From Klebsormidium nitens (lineage: Eukaryota; Streptophyta; Klebsormidiophyceae; Klebsormidiales; Klebsormidiaceae): DNA of 59,478 bases. The position numbers and the translations under genes were made by a program. The notes below the pieces were generated by a model that worked only from the letters and a program-made list of their open reading frames with translations, did no database searches and had not been told where the DNA came from. The stretch covers positions 1-59,478 of the forward strand of contig DF237492.1 of NCBI GenBank assembly GCA_000708835.1, read 5' to 3'. The number at the start of each line of letters is the position of its first letter. Position 1 is the first letter of the stretch. Shown here one piece after another: positions 1-16,300 of the stretch.

Positions 1-655
1 ATAACCCGTCGGAGTTGCCACGTCATCCGGGTTTGGTTACAAAACTTGTTGACCCGGGTGTAGATAGTACGGTACTAGTAGTAGTTAGTAGAAAGCAAAG
101 CAGGAAACAGGACCTGAGGCTGCATCAAGACGGCAATGTGAAAGGGCGCTTGATCGATTTGATTGGGCTTCTGATTGTTTGTAGTCTTCTGTTGTGCAGT
201 GGTTGACTCGTCGGTGAGAGGAGCGGTTTGATCTTTGGTGGGCAAACCACTTGAAACTGAATTTGGGGAGGTCTGCATTTGGCCCTGGGAGCATTGTGCG
301 GAAGCAACATGATGTTGCAGCTACTTTGATCAAAATTTGCTGGCGCACAACACCCTCGTTTCAGCTGCAGCTGACCTCTGGAGCTTGCATTGCAGCACCT
401 GCATTGCCTGGTCCCATCTAACCTTTTAGAAAGAAAGAGAGAGCGAGAGAAAGGGACTTTTGATAATTAGAGAGTAGATTATGAGTTGAGGGCAGGTAGA
501 TTTAGAAGCAGAAAACTAAAAGCGAAGATCAAAATGGCAGCGTTTACCTGCTAATCTGCCCCAAGAAATAGAACCTTACAAAGCAAACTCGCGCACCTGT
601 AGGAGATAATAATCCTGAAAAACGTCCTGGGGACAGCTAGCAGACAACAGACGCA
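1..655. other. Upstream non-coding stretch
   Basis: Only short, overlapping open frames without splice support. A purine-rich run near 430-450 is the only visible feature. It probably holds the promoter and 5' UTR of the small gene that starts at 656, but I see no clear TATA box. Confidence 0.4.
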
Positions 656-1995
656 ATGGCGCGTACAAAGCTGATGGAGCTTGCTCGGTTGTCTGGCGGT
701 CTGAGGACTGGTAGCTCGGGTGATGGCAGGCTGGGAGATTGCCTTGATGCTGCAGACAGGCAGGGGGAGGGGGTCTTTGCCAGTACGTCTGGGCTCGATG
801 AAGAGGAATATAGGGTGAGGATTCGTCTCTGAGGGCAACTGGATTGTGCTTGAAAAGGGGCCATCTTAGGGGAACCGAGAAGCATGAGTGTCCCCCTCAA
901 GCGCTGTTCGGTAGATTCCTGCCAGAGAACGTGGACTACTTAAGGGTATCATACCGCAGCTGTGTATGGAGAAGGCATGCGACCAAAGATGCAAACATTC
1001 TGCACAGTAAATGCTTCATTCAATGTTTTCTTACTGTGATTCTCAATGTGGGTGCAAAACGTGATACTTCAAAGATTCGCTGTGCTGTGCTGGGCAGCGC
1101 TGCTGACCTACAATCTGCAATGGCTGTATCGAATTGTTCTCACTTACTGGGCTGATCATATTCCTAAGTCTGCGGGCCTGCTTTTACAGACCATATTTTG
1201 GATTGTCACGGCAAATAGCATGGACTGCTTAACTCTGGTTGTCCGATTGGCTGGGCGTCTTATTGCGTTCTCATTCTGCATCCTGCTCACTTGATCAGTG
1301 TACAAATGTCCATCTGAGTACTGAAACTGTTGTTGAAAGAGCGGGTTCAGTTGAGGCGTCCAAACCAGTCAAAGCCTTGATCCTGATTAGAAACCAATCA
1401 AGCCCAATGTCTGAAGCTTGACTCCTTCAAGGACTTATTTACCTGGCCCAAACTTTTCCCAGGGATTTTTTGACACACCAAAACGAACCGAACTTGCAGA
1501 CTTGGATAGCAGGATGCACCAACTGATGAGTGAGCTCTTTTTGCCTTGCTGCAAGACACGGACGTCAACATTTATATTCAGGCAGACGCCTTTTTAAGTT
1601 GTGGTTTATTGTCCTTTCAGGAGGACCCTTCGGACAACCAGGACGGCCCCGAGCTGACCCCCGGGCGCAAGCGTTTCCGCACTCAGAAAGCGCTCGAGGC
1701 GCTCGAGAGCGAGCTGGTCCTCCCCAGCTGGATGGACGGGACCAAGCTCGACCTGTCTCGTGCTTTCCGGCGCTCCGACTTCCCCCCCGACATGTTTTGC
1801 ATCCCGTCTAAGTACCTAAAAAGGGCAAAGAAAGAGTACAGAAACGGCTCTTCCCCTGCAGCAGGGGGGAGGAGGATGAAGCGGGGATTGAAGCGGCCGA
1901 ACAAGGCGGTGCAACAGGCGATCAAGGAGATCCCGCAGGGGATGGCGCTTGCTCTGGCGGATCTGCTTTCGACCGCTTGCTTTCCCGACTTTTGA
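656..1995 (+). CDS. Two-exon basic protein of unknown function
   Basis: Proposed exons are 656-814 and 1621-1995, giving 177 residues. Exon 1 starts at an ATG (MARTKLMELARL) and ends at AGG|GTGAGG. Exon 2 follows a pyrimidine-rich acceptor (cctttcag). Both junctions are phase 0 and the joined frame is open to a TGA. The N-terminal third is small and acidic (GLDEEEYR). The C-terminal part holds basic clusters (KRAKKEY, RRMKRGLKRPNK) that look like nuclear-localisation or nucleic-acid-binding patches, plus an aromatic/proline segment (SDFPPDMFCIPSKYLK). I do not recognise the family. Exon 2 is well supported by its coding texture; exon 1 is less certain because the 806-base intron could hide another exon, or the gene could start left of the window. 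Confidence 0.5.
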
Positions 1996-2988
1996 GCGGT
2001 CGTACCTGGTTGCTTTCTTTGCGTAAATTTTTCTACTTTCATTGAGCCAGCGGGCGCCAAAATAAGCCCAAGATAAACCAACTTGGTTTGAATAGTGTGG
2101 CTCTTCACATAGAATGGATAGAAAGGATAGATATAAAGTCGTACATCACACAACAATCTGTAAAGACACTTCAGCCATGTAAAGCTGCATGTGTGTCGAT
2201 ACGAAAACAAAGGTCGGTACTATCACCAAGGTGCTTGATAAAGAGAACTCGTAGGGGGCACGTGAATCAGTTGATCAACAGCTGATCGAAAGGATCGATT
2301 GGATCTACGTTGTCTGTACAATTGGTCTACTAAGCAAAGTCCGGAACCTTTCATACTGAAGCACTGGGCCCATGCCCCACATACTAAGACGTTCTTAAAC
2401 CCAGTCTAGATGGATCAAGCCATTAAGCATACATGAACGATTTCGATGCTCGTCACTGGCACTGAGCACATGGTTTATATTTATGTGACTTCAGCGGGGT
2501 CGCGGCCGCCTTCACGTAAAGCTAGTTCGCTTCTGGTGGCATGCATGACCGCGTTGTACTTTTGCCGCCGCCGGCCAGCTATATGAGTGCACTACGTATA
2601 GCACCGTCTGAATCTAGGTAGATTATACAGCATGATACAGAGCTATAGCTATAAAGGCAGCTGCCAGACAGCGAGCGCGCACTGCATGAGCGTTGGAAGC
2701 TGGCTGAAACGCGTGACGCTTTCCAAACAAAATTGACATGCCAGGGGGCCAGACACTGAATTGCCTCTGGACATGGGCACTGATTTCGATCAATAAGTTA
2801 GTCAGGACGATTCGAATCTGCTTGGCCGGTCAGCTCGTTGAAGTCTACTCCGCCAATTGCGTGCAGGAACGCGTACACATTGCGAAAACTCAGCTGTTCA
2901 ATGACTTTCTATCGCTCTTCTGTACTATCAAGCGAGACTCACAGCATTATACTAGGTCGAGCGACAATAAGAATGGGAGCGGCAGTAG
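1996..2988. other. Convergent intergenic region
   Basis: This lies between the 3' ends of the small + strand gene and the - strand kinase-hub gene. No open frame has splice or domain support. It is A/T richer than the flanking exons and should contain both 3' UTRs. Confidence 0.5.
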
Positions 2989-7610
<4,622 letters not shown>

Positions 7611-10382
7611 GAGCTACAGTACAAAGAGTGGCTTGTTTTCGCGCCGCAGCACGCTACGCTGACTCAAAACCCCGGGTCAATTTGGCGAGGCTTTGAGACG
7701 GTTTTCGGGTCCGGCCAAGTCGACCAGGCAGCCAGCTGGGTTGTGATGATTGTAAGGACTACCAGGCGGGGCAACAGATGCAACAGCTGCTCACGAAAAT
7801 CTTTCAGGCAACAGATCCAGGCAACAGGCGCAACTGCTGCTCACGAAGATGTTTCGGAACTTTGGGGATGCAGCACAGCAGAACGAGCGAGCAAGAGCAG
7901 GGGCGGGCCCCGATCCCGGCTTGATTTGATCAGCATGGTACGTCTAAGTCAACACAAGCGGCACGTGCAATGTGATTGACCAAGGCAAATGCCTGCGAAG
8001 GGAAAAGGATGTGGGGCGTACCTCTGCTTGAACTATTGAGAGGGGAGTGGAGCACAGTGTGGTGAAACCTGCCGCTGCCAGGCCCCACGAAGCAGCCCAA
8101 CCCAACTGCAAGATAGAGCCAAAATCGACTTTTGCGGGGCGCAGATTGCTACCTTACATAGGCCCCTGCCGCACGTTCGAAATAGCTTGCATCTTGCATC
8201 TTGTCAATGCTGTCCTTTCACGGTCGCTTCTTTCAACGTTGTTGCCAGGAGACCCGTCTCGATGCATGCTGCGATGCGCGCTGGGGGCAGCCGTTCTGTT
8301 CGAATGATGGAACTCACTGACAAAGCTTGTCAGAACAGACAGCTTGATTTTAACTTGATGTATAGGCCAGCACTTCCATATGCCTGACTCAGTCCAGGCA
8401 ACCTCTATTATTGGGCCACTAAAGCCTTTGCATGCAATCTAAAACGGTCGCATCCTTCGAATAGAAGTGGCCGTACGATCAGATGCAATTCCCAGGACTC
8501 GTACTCAAAAAACTTCTTACCAAGCAGTAAGTTTATCTTGTCCTGTCTACATTCCTAAACTCGAATATCGAAGAAGCGAACTTGAGGTTTCACCTTGGTT
8601 CTGTGGCTGTCCTCATGGCTAGCACTGGTCAAACCAACGCAGTCCTGCGCGGTGCTCGTGCCAAGGGGATAAACTGGGGCGGCGCCCAAAGCCCCAGACA
8701 GAGCCCTCACAATCTGCATAACGGGGTTGCATAATTTGTACCACCAGGTTAAACATTTTGTACCACCAGTCTTGTTGAAAATGTGATGGTTGGATGATGA
8801 GCGGTTCGTTGATGCCCGTTAGCCTTGGCGCCCTGGTCGAAACTCCAGCGGAAGAGTGACAAAAAAAATCCTTGGAGAAATGCAGATTGCACAACGAAAG
8901 TATTCTACGATTTTAGCACCACCAAACTGATTGTGGATTGGCATTGCAGCCTCTGTTTCGGGTCGAAAATGCGCTAATAGGGGCTCTGCATTGAAATCGA
9001 TGCAGACCACGAATGACTGCATCTGCAAGCTACTGCTTACGAAGCACTCTACGGTGGTGAAATATAAAGTTGTCTTGGCAACTCCGGAAAGCAGTTAGAA
9101 TTGTTCACGTTGTGGATCGAGCGTTCTTTGCAAGTTTGCAGATCTAACGATCTAAATTTTCAGCAAGTGTGTCCATTTGCCTGAAAGAGCCAAGCATATG
9201 CTTTTCGCTACAGTTGATGAACACCAAGTGCCAACCCTCAGTTAACCCCAAATGAGGCATAGATTGCTTTTCACATTTCACCCAACAACACCCGAAACCC
9301 CTGAATCTTTCAATCCAAGCAGCAGCACACCTACTTTGTCTCTTTCAGGCAGGAGCTGAAAGTGGTGGACTGCATATCGCAAGGGGTGATTGGTGGCCAA
9401 GAGCCTCAATAGGCTGCATTTTTGGCCCATGAAACGGTTGCATGGCGCTAGGTGGTGCTCTTCGACAAATGCTTGTCATCCGCGTTGCAAGCAATGAACA
9501 CAAGCAACCAATGAGGGTCAATGCAGATCTGTGGGCAACAACTCGGTCTTCATACAGAGAGGCCAACCACACCTTCAGATCCCCACTGGGTCCATTGCCC
9601 GCATAGACAGACCTTCTCAGCAAGGCCTGCAGCATCCGTTGAGAAGCCATCTCCACCAACAACCTGGGCTCCAATGTCGACTCTGCAAGCGCCCCTTAAA
9701 CTGTAACGCAGGCTGCCTGAGCTAAACTTAGAATGCAATGCAGCCAAATGCCAAATGTCACTGCATGTTGTGCACCTCCGGAACCATTGACTTACCTCCG
9801 AGCGCGCGCGCACGCGCGGATTCACCTCTTTGAAACTAGGGTTTGCAACTTGCACCTCGCTGACACTGTCGCACCTAGCTCAGCCATCTTGCACCTGTTT
9901 CAGCTGGCACAACTTGCAGGGCGGCCTTGTTGCCGCTGGCACCAAACGCTGTGGTCGCCAGAGCTCCAAAGAGCTCTTCCAAGGAGCTCACGCAATGTTT
10001 GAGCGGCCCATCTTGCAGCGGGACAGTCCATGACGTTCGACAATCTCACTTCAATGATGTTGAGAGCTCTCTGCATGGTTGAAATATTTGAGCTCTGATA
10101 AAGTGTTGCTCACCTCTAACAAAGGTGCTGACACAGAGCTGTGCGGAGGAAGATACTTGGAAGCAACTCCCGGACTGTACATTCGAACTCCTGTTATGAG
10201 CGAGCGCCAAGATTCTGTTCTTTTGCTTTTTGTGGACTTCGAGACACCACCAGATATCTGCAACCCACGAATGACACTTTGACAGCTGCAGAAGTTCCTT
10301 TTGAGGGATTGAAAAGCGTTACAGAATGCAGACAGCTGCACGAGCTGCTCCATCAGAGCTCTAATGAGCTCCAAGAAGGAAA
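7611..10382. other. Divergent intergenic region, no supportable gene
   Basis: This lies between the head of the kinase-hub gene (-) and the head of the IQ gene (+), so it should include both promoters. It contains a short direct repeat (ttgtaccaccag near 8736 and 8760), a purine-pyrimidine alternating run (gcgcgcgcacgcgc, about 9801-9817) and repeated gagctc-type words around 9955-10375. Open frames here overlap on both strands and show no domain or splice support. Confidence 0.45.
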
Positions 10383-13300
10383 ATGAACCGCCAGGGCCGG
10401 CAACAGCGGCAAAGTGCCAGCCCCACTCCAATCCTGTTGGAACCACCCTTGGACTTGAAGTCTGCTCATTCTGGAGATGCTTGGCCGCAACATGAGGCGC
10501 CGCAAAATTCTCATGGGAGAAGGGCGGCGAGTCCGTGCAAGGAGAATGTGTGGGTGCCGGCGGGGCGAGCGGGAGCAGGGGTGCAGGTGCAAAAGGAAGA
10601 TGCTGAGGTAAGACAAGCAAGAGAGTGCCCTTCGTAATCTTTGTGACCTGATCCGAGTGTGAGGAGTGTCAGCATTGGAGCACTCAGTTAGGTGGTCAAA
10701 TGGAGCAGCGTACTGGCGGTATGAATGTACGTGTGCTCTCGCCTTTTTAAAGAACCGGTTCATGGCGGAGCGAAGGTGTTAACTTAGAGCGGCAGTGGTC
10801 GAAGAAAAAGTATAAGCACTGATGACATCAACAGAGTGTGCTTCTTATATTATCTCTGATCTGAAAGGAGTCTTTGTGCGGGAACCAGGTACTTGAAGGA
10901 CTATGATTCCTGTTGCACTTGTCCGTTCGTGTGTCCTCCTTGATTACTTACGTGGCGACTTTGCCAGGGATACTCAACCGCAGCCTGTTCTCCATGTGAC
11001 ATTGGCTGACTCCTAGGTCGATTTGAACTGAGAAACAATCTTCATCCAAGCGTTTTGCTCAAGGCAGACAACGTGGCTACTATTTCACAAGGTCTCCCAC
11101 TGGCTCAAGTGTAGAGAGATCCGGTTGCCTTGAAACTGTTGGACTCTGGTGTAAGAGACTTGTCTATCAATCTGGAGACTGGCATCCACACTCGTCACTC
11201 TCCAGGCAAACTTGGTGCATGACCAACTTTGGGATCTGAGGGAACAGTCAGATGCGGGACTCATGCATTGAAAGCAAGTCGCACTTCACACCTCCTGAGT
11301 TGGCACTTGAGCAGTACGATCCAGAAACAGAGCGCCACTCCTGCATTCGCAGAACCAGGAAAACAGCAAGTTTCTCAAGCACATTGACGGACGAGGTTCG
11401 CCAAAGTCACTGCGAGAGCTGGTGGGGAACAGCACCCCAGCTCTGCAGATACACATCACTTCCCCTGGCAAAGCACGCGAGGCGCAACCGGCGATCGGGC
11501 CAGCCGGGCAGTCAAAGGATGGCGGAGCGGAACGGTTGGAGGAAAGTGGGGGTGAGACATATTCGCTTGGCAGTTTCCTCATGGTAAACCGCTGCTTAGC
11601 AAGAAGGGCAGGAACATCTTCAGCTCGACACATGGCCTTTGCGCTGACGTTGTTTACTTCGCTACTGAGCACAAAAGGCAGGAACATTCGCAGGAGCTGA
11701 GCTCTTTATTTGCAAATCATGCGTCGACCAGAGCAAAGTCGGTTTAGGAATCCTCCGCATGGCAGGCCCTCTTGTACATGTTTTTCCACGAACATTGCAG
11801 CCCGAAGATGAAAGCAACCACAGCCAGACCCGCTTGTCACCATCCCTCGAGATGGTCTTCTGAGCACAGTGTCGACACATCGTGGCGGTATTTCGAACAA
11901 CGAAACGAACAAACGTAACAAAGCATTTTTGAATCCTTGTTTGCAGCTATGCTCCCAGTGTTTGCCGAGTTTCGGCTCCCCTCTGCGCGTCGGGGGGGCA
12001 CTCCTGAAATGGGAGCGGTGAGGGGTTCTGCGTCGCTCGCTAGACCGCTCAGCAGTGGCCGAATTATCTTCGGGGGAAGTCGTCCAGTTAGTAGGCAGGA
12101 TGGTCTCCGGCCTTCCACCGAACGCTCGGACTTCGGACGCGGCTTACCGTCGTTGGACGCGAAGAAGCAACTCAAATCTGCGCGGGTTGCGGACGGGCTC
12201 CGAGCAGAACTCGGACGGAATATGGACCGAGTTCCGGCAAACTCCGGACGGATCCTGGCGGACTCCGAGCCGGATTCGGACACGGACTTGGACAGAGAGG
12301 TCGCCGAGGGCTTCAGACGGCGTCCGAACACGCGGCGAACTCCTGAGTTTGTGTCTGGCAGAAACACCTCGGACAGCCAGGAGTCGTCACTTGGCGGACC
12401 CTCGCCGGAAACCCTCCCACCATACAGCCGTCGGAACACAAGCCCGTTGGTCCGATCGCGATCCAGCCCGCATCGGGCCCGAAGTGCGGTAAACATTTAC
12501 CCCATTAGTCTCGAGCAATGCCCCACGAGTCGATGGGCCATCGATTCCGAGACGGACTCCGCTTTCGACGAGAATCTGGCCCGGATCGCGTCGCTCGTCC
12601 GGAGGAGTCGACCGGCCACTTCGCTAGGGTTGGCGCCTAAGGCCCAAAGTGCCCGGGGAAGCCCTCACCCGGGCATGCACAGCAGCGAGATTTGGGGCAG
12701 CTTGAACGAGCGCGCGCGGAAAGTCGCGGCGGAAAGCGCGGAGGAGCTGCAGAAGAGGCGGCGCCGGAGGTCGAGTCCCGAGAAGCACTCGGAAGGATTC
12801 GCACCCAAGGTGAGAAGCTAGAGGGTGCTTGGTGCGAGGCCCTTGACCGGTGGTCCGCTTGGCAGTAGACTTCGTCAGGAATCTGCTTTTCACCCTTTTG
12901 ACTCCCAAGTGTAGGGCTCAATAGTGGGCGTGTTTGTCGACCTTTCGTTCGTGAACCACCTTCGGATCATTTCTAGATGACAGATGAGTCGCCGCCAGCA
13001 ATATCAACCGGCCTGGCTGCTTTCGCCCCAGACTGTTCCTCTGATTGATCGATGCACGATCAGAATAGTTTGTTGCGATCCAATAGAATCTAGACTTGAT
13101 TTGAATAATAGTGTCTAGAGTTATCACGTTTACTAAGGTTACTTCTCGCAGGTTCGAGCGTCGTCCGCGCCTCTGTGGAACCCCCGCGTCACGCGACATC
13201 GGCCTGACGCGGCCCCGGCGAATGGCGACGCGCCAGGTGGCAGGCAGTCGAGCCTGTGGGCGTTCCACCCGCCCGCGGACCAGGCGCTGAGGAACGCGCG

Positions 13301-16300
13301 CAGCGCGGCCGCGGCGCGGCTGCGACAGGACATCGAGTTATATAGGGAGAACAGCTTCCAGCGGGAGATGCTGCAGCAGCGAGTTGGTGAGCATACCTCA
13401 ATGCGCTTGCTCTGACGAGCCCCCTTTTCTGCATTCTCAGACTCTACATTGTGAAAATCTGTGTGGAACAGAGGGGCATTGAGCTCGGCTGCCAGCGGGA
13501 GACACTATACAGTGAGTTGGTGAGGCGTGCCTTCCGTTTGCTTGCTCTGACGATTGTCAAATCCTTACGATCGCTTTAGGGGCTCGAATTCGTGAAGCCC
13601 TTTCAGTCCCGGGTTCGTAGAACCTTGTTTGCCATCGATGTGAACGAGAGACGGCTGCAAGCCGTAGGGTTTAAATCGGCTGACCGGACTTTCTGTTTCA
13701 GTATATTGAAACGTCAGATTCGTAAAGCACTCTCCTGATGTGCTGGAACAATCACCTCGCAGCTTTCTCCCAGCCTCTCGCCGCAGTCGTCTTCTCAGCA
13801 TCTTTACGTTTATACGATGCATCGTCTTCTTCCAAGCTTCCTATGGATATCTTACCCCTTTCCTTCCCAAGTTACGGTGTTTTCGAAGGTTTTGCGCGGT
13901 GTTCGAGCAGTGCAGCCAGTGCGTCAACTATGCCACCCTCTTCTTTCAAGTCCCAACTTCCGGCACCTGATCTTAGACCGTCAATTGGCTGATTGCGTAC
14001 TTGGAAAAGAATGGCTTTCAAGGGTGGCAGGTTGACGCCAGAAGCTCTCACTAGAGCACATCCGTTACGCCTAATGTTTCTAATCATACAGAAGGCTTAA
14101 ATGCAGTCACGCCTTGTAATGCAGATAGTCACAGGGAAGAAGCGCTACAGCAGCGGCGACAGCTGGTGGAGGCGACGGGCGATTTGCTAGAGCGGAACAA
14201 GTCGAACCTGGAGCAACACCGGGCGGAAGAGCGGAACCGGCGGATCCTGGAACGCGCGCAAGCGCACCAGGAGCGATGGACCGCGATCGTGGAGCGCCAC
14301 GTGGACAATCAACGGCGGGAGGAGGACGCACGTGACGAGTTGATACTGCTGCTGTCGAAAGAGGAAGAGGTGGGTGTCTTTCAACTCTGAGCAAGCTGAA
14401 CAAAGTCGTGCAAGCCACGTTTCTTTCTTATAACTATGTTATAAGAGGCTTCAAGTGGTGCTTCTTCTTAAGAATGGTTCAAAGCATGTAACTTTCGATC
14501 ATGGGGTAAGAATGACGACTTAAAAGACGCTTCAAATAGTGATCTCCACTGTCCTTTTCACACGCCATTTCTGGGTTCGAGTCCGTCACTCTAGTGACGG
14601 TTATCCGGTGCTATCCGTACCGTTCAGGTCGCTTAGAAGTCCGGTCCCCAGAATTCTTGTCCTGAATCGCCTCTTCATTTGGCGCAAACCATCCCCATAA
14701 ACACGTCTTTTGCTTTTTCAGGAGGACCGGAAGGCCGAAGCGAAGGAGCGCCTTCGACTTTTCAAGATAGAAAGGTGCGTGGCCCTTTCTGATATACTCA
14801 ATTCCTACCTAGGAGTCTCCCTTCTCTTTGCTCTGCATCCTGTCGTCCTTTCTGCTTCTCTCACATTAACCTCTACGTCTCGACGTAGGTTTTTTGGCTT
14901 GTGTATCGCATGCACCCCGAGACCGTAGGCCTAGGTTCCGCCGGAAAAGCAGCTGCGGAAGAAGAACCCAGCGGATCCCGCGGGAACAGGATGGCCTTTC
15001 CCTCGTGGTCAAGTTTCATAAGATCGGTCTGAAAGCCGTGTTGGATAACTTACCATGCAATCAGGAACTTAACCTGTTATTTATTTCTGATCAGGGCTTC
15101 CTGCCGTCCAAACGACGATTGACGGAGGCTCCTCAAAGCCCGACTCGTGAATCTCCTTGCTTGTGGATGCCCCTTCTGCTTCCGCGTCCTTTTGTTTGGC
15201 CAACAAGTTCGCAAGACGTTTCCGACTCGTATCTGAGACCGTCACTCATAACTCTCTTGTAATGTCTCAACCCGTACCTTTGTAGAAAGCTCCAAACCCT
15301 GTTAAACGGCGTTGACGATCGGTCCCGCACTCTTTTGCAATCAGCACCCTGATTCCGTGGACCTCAAAGGTAGTCGGACCGAATTCCTCGATGTTCTCAA
15401 GTCACTGGATCTTACTCGTTTTCCTCAGGGGTCTCCATACCCATACAGACGAAGCTCACGCACAGTCAAAGGTACATCGCCCTCCACACGGAGAGACGCG
15501 ACCCCAAAACTAAGATGCTCAAACCCAGGATCTATTGTTTGAATCCTTAGGGCCACGACCTTATACCCCAGAACCACAGTCCTAGAAATTCAGAGTTAGA
15601 ATCCTGAATTACGAAATCCTGGCAGTGGACGACCCTGGTCGCAACCCGAGGCCTTCTCCAGCTGCTGGGCCGAGACGGTGAACTTTCAACCCCAGATCTA
15701 AGATCCGAACCCTAAACCTCTATCCAAACCTGAACCTTAAACCCCAAACCCCAAACCCCTATCCTGGCAGGCACCTCTGGTAGACGAAGCTCGTTGCGCT
15801 CGGCGGCCGGCTCCAGCTGCTGGCGAAACGGTGAAGCGTCCAAAAGACTCAATCTCTGGGCCAAAATCTTAAACCCCAAAATCGAGCTCAAACTCCAGCA
15901 CCATTGAAAAGCCTAAACCCTCAACCCTGGCAGGCGCCGGTGGTGGACCACGCTCGTCGCGCTCGGCGGCCGGCTCCAGCTTCTAGCGGAGACGGTAAAG
16001 CTTCAAGTTCCCCATTCAAAAACCGAAACTCTGGATTCCAATCCTAAACCCCAAACAATAAACCCTGAACCTCAAACCCTGGCAGGCGCCGCTGGTGGAC
16101 GACGCTGGTCGCGCTCGGCGGCCGGCTGCAGTTGCTGGCCGAGACGGTGAAGGCGCAGCGCGAGATCCGGTTGCGCGAGCAGCGGCGCCTCGCGGCCGCG
16201 CTGTACATCCAGGACTGGTTCCGGCGGGTGCGCAAGGTGCTCATCTGGAAGCGGCAGAACGCAGCGGCGCGGAAGATCCAACGGTGCGTACCGGAACTCC

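Noticed and set aside
10051-10620. 189-codon open frame on the - strand
   Set aside because: It overlaps exon 1 of the IQ gene antisense, is low in complexity and has no recognisable domain or splice partner.
14565-14610. tRNA-like T-arm (gggttcgagtcc)
   Set aside because: The arms of the stem do not pair, and no acceptor, D or anticodon arm is found upstream; it lies inside an intron of the IQ gene.
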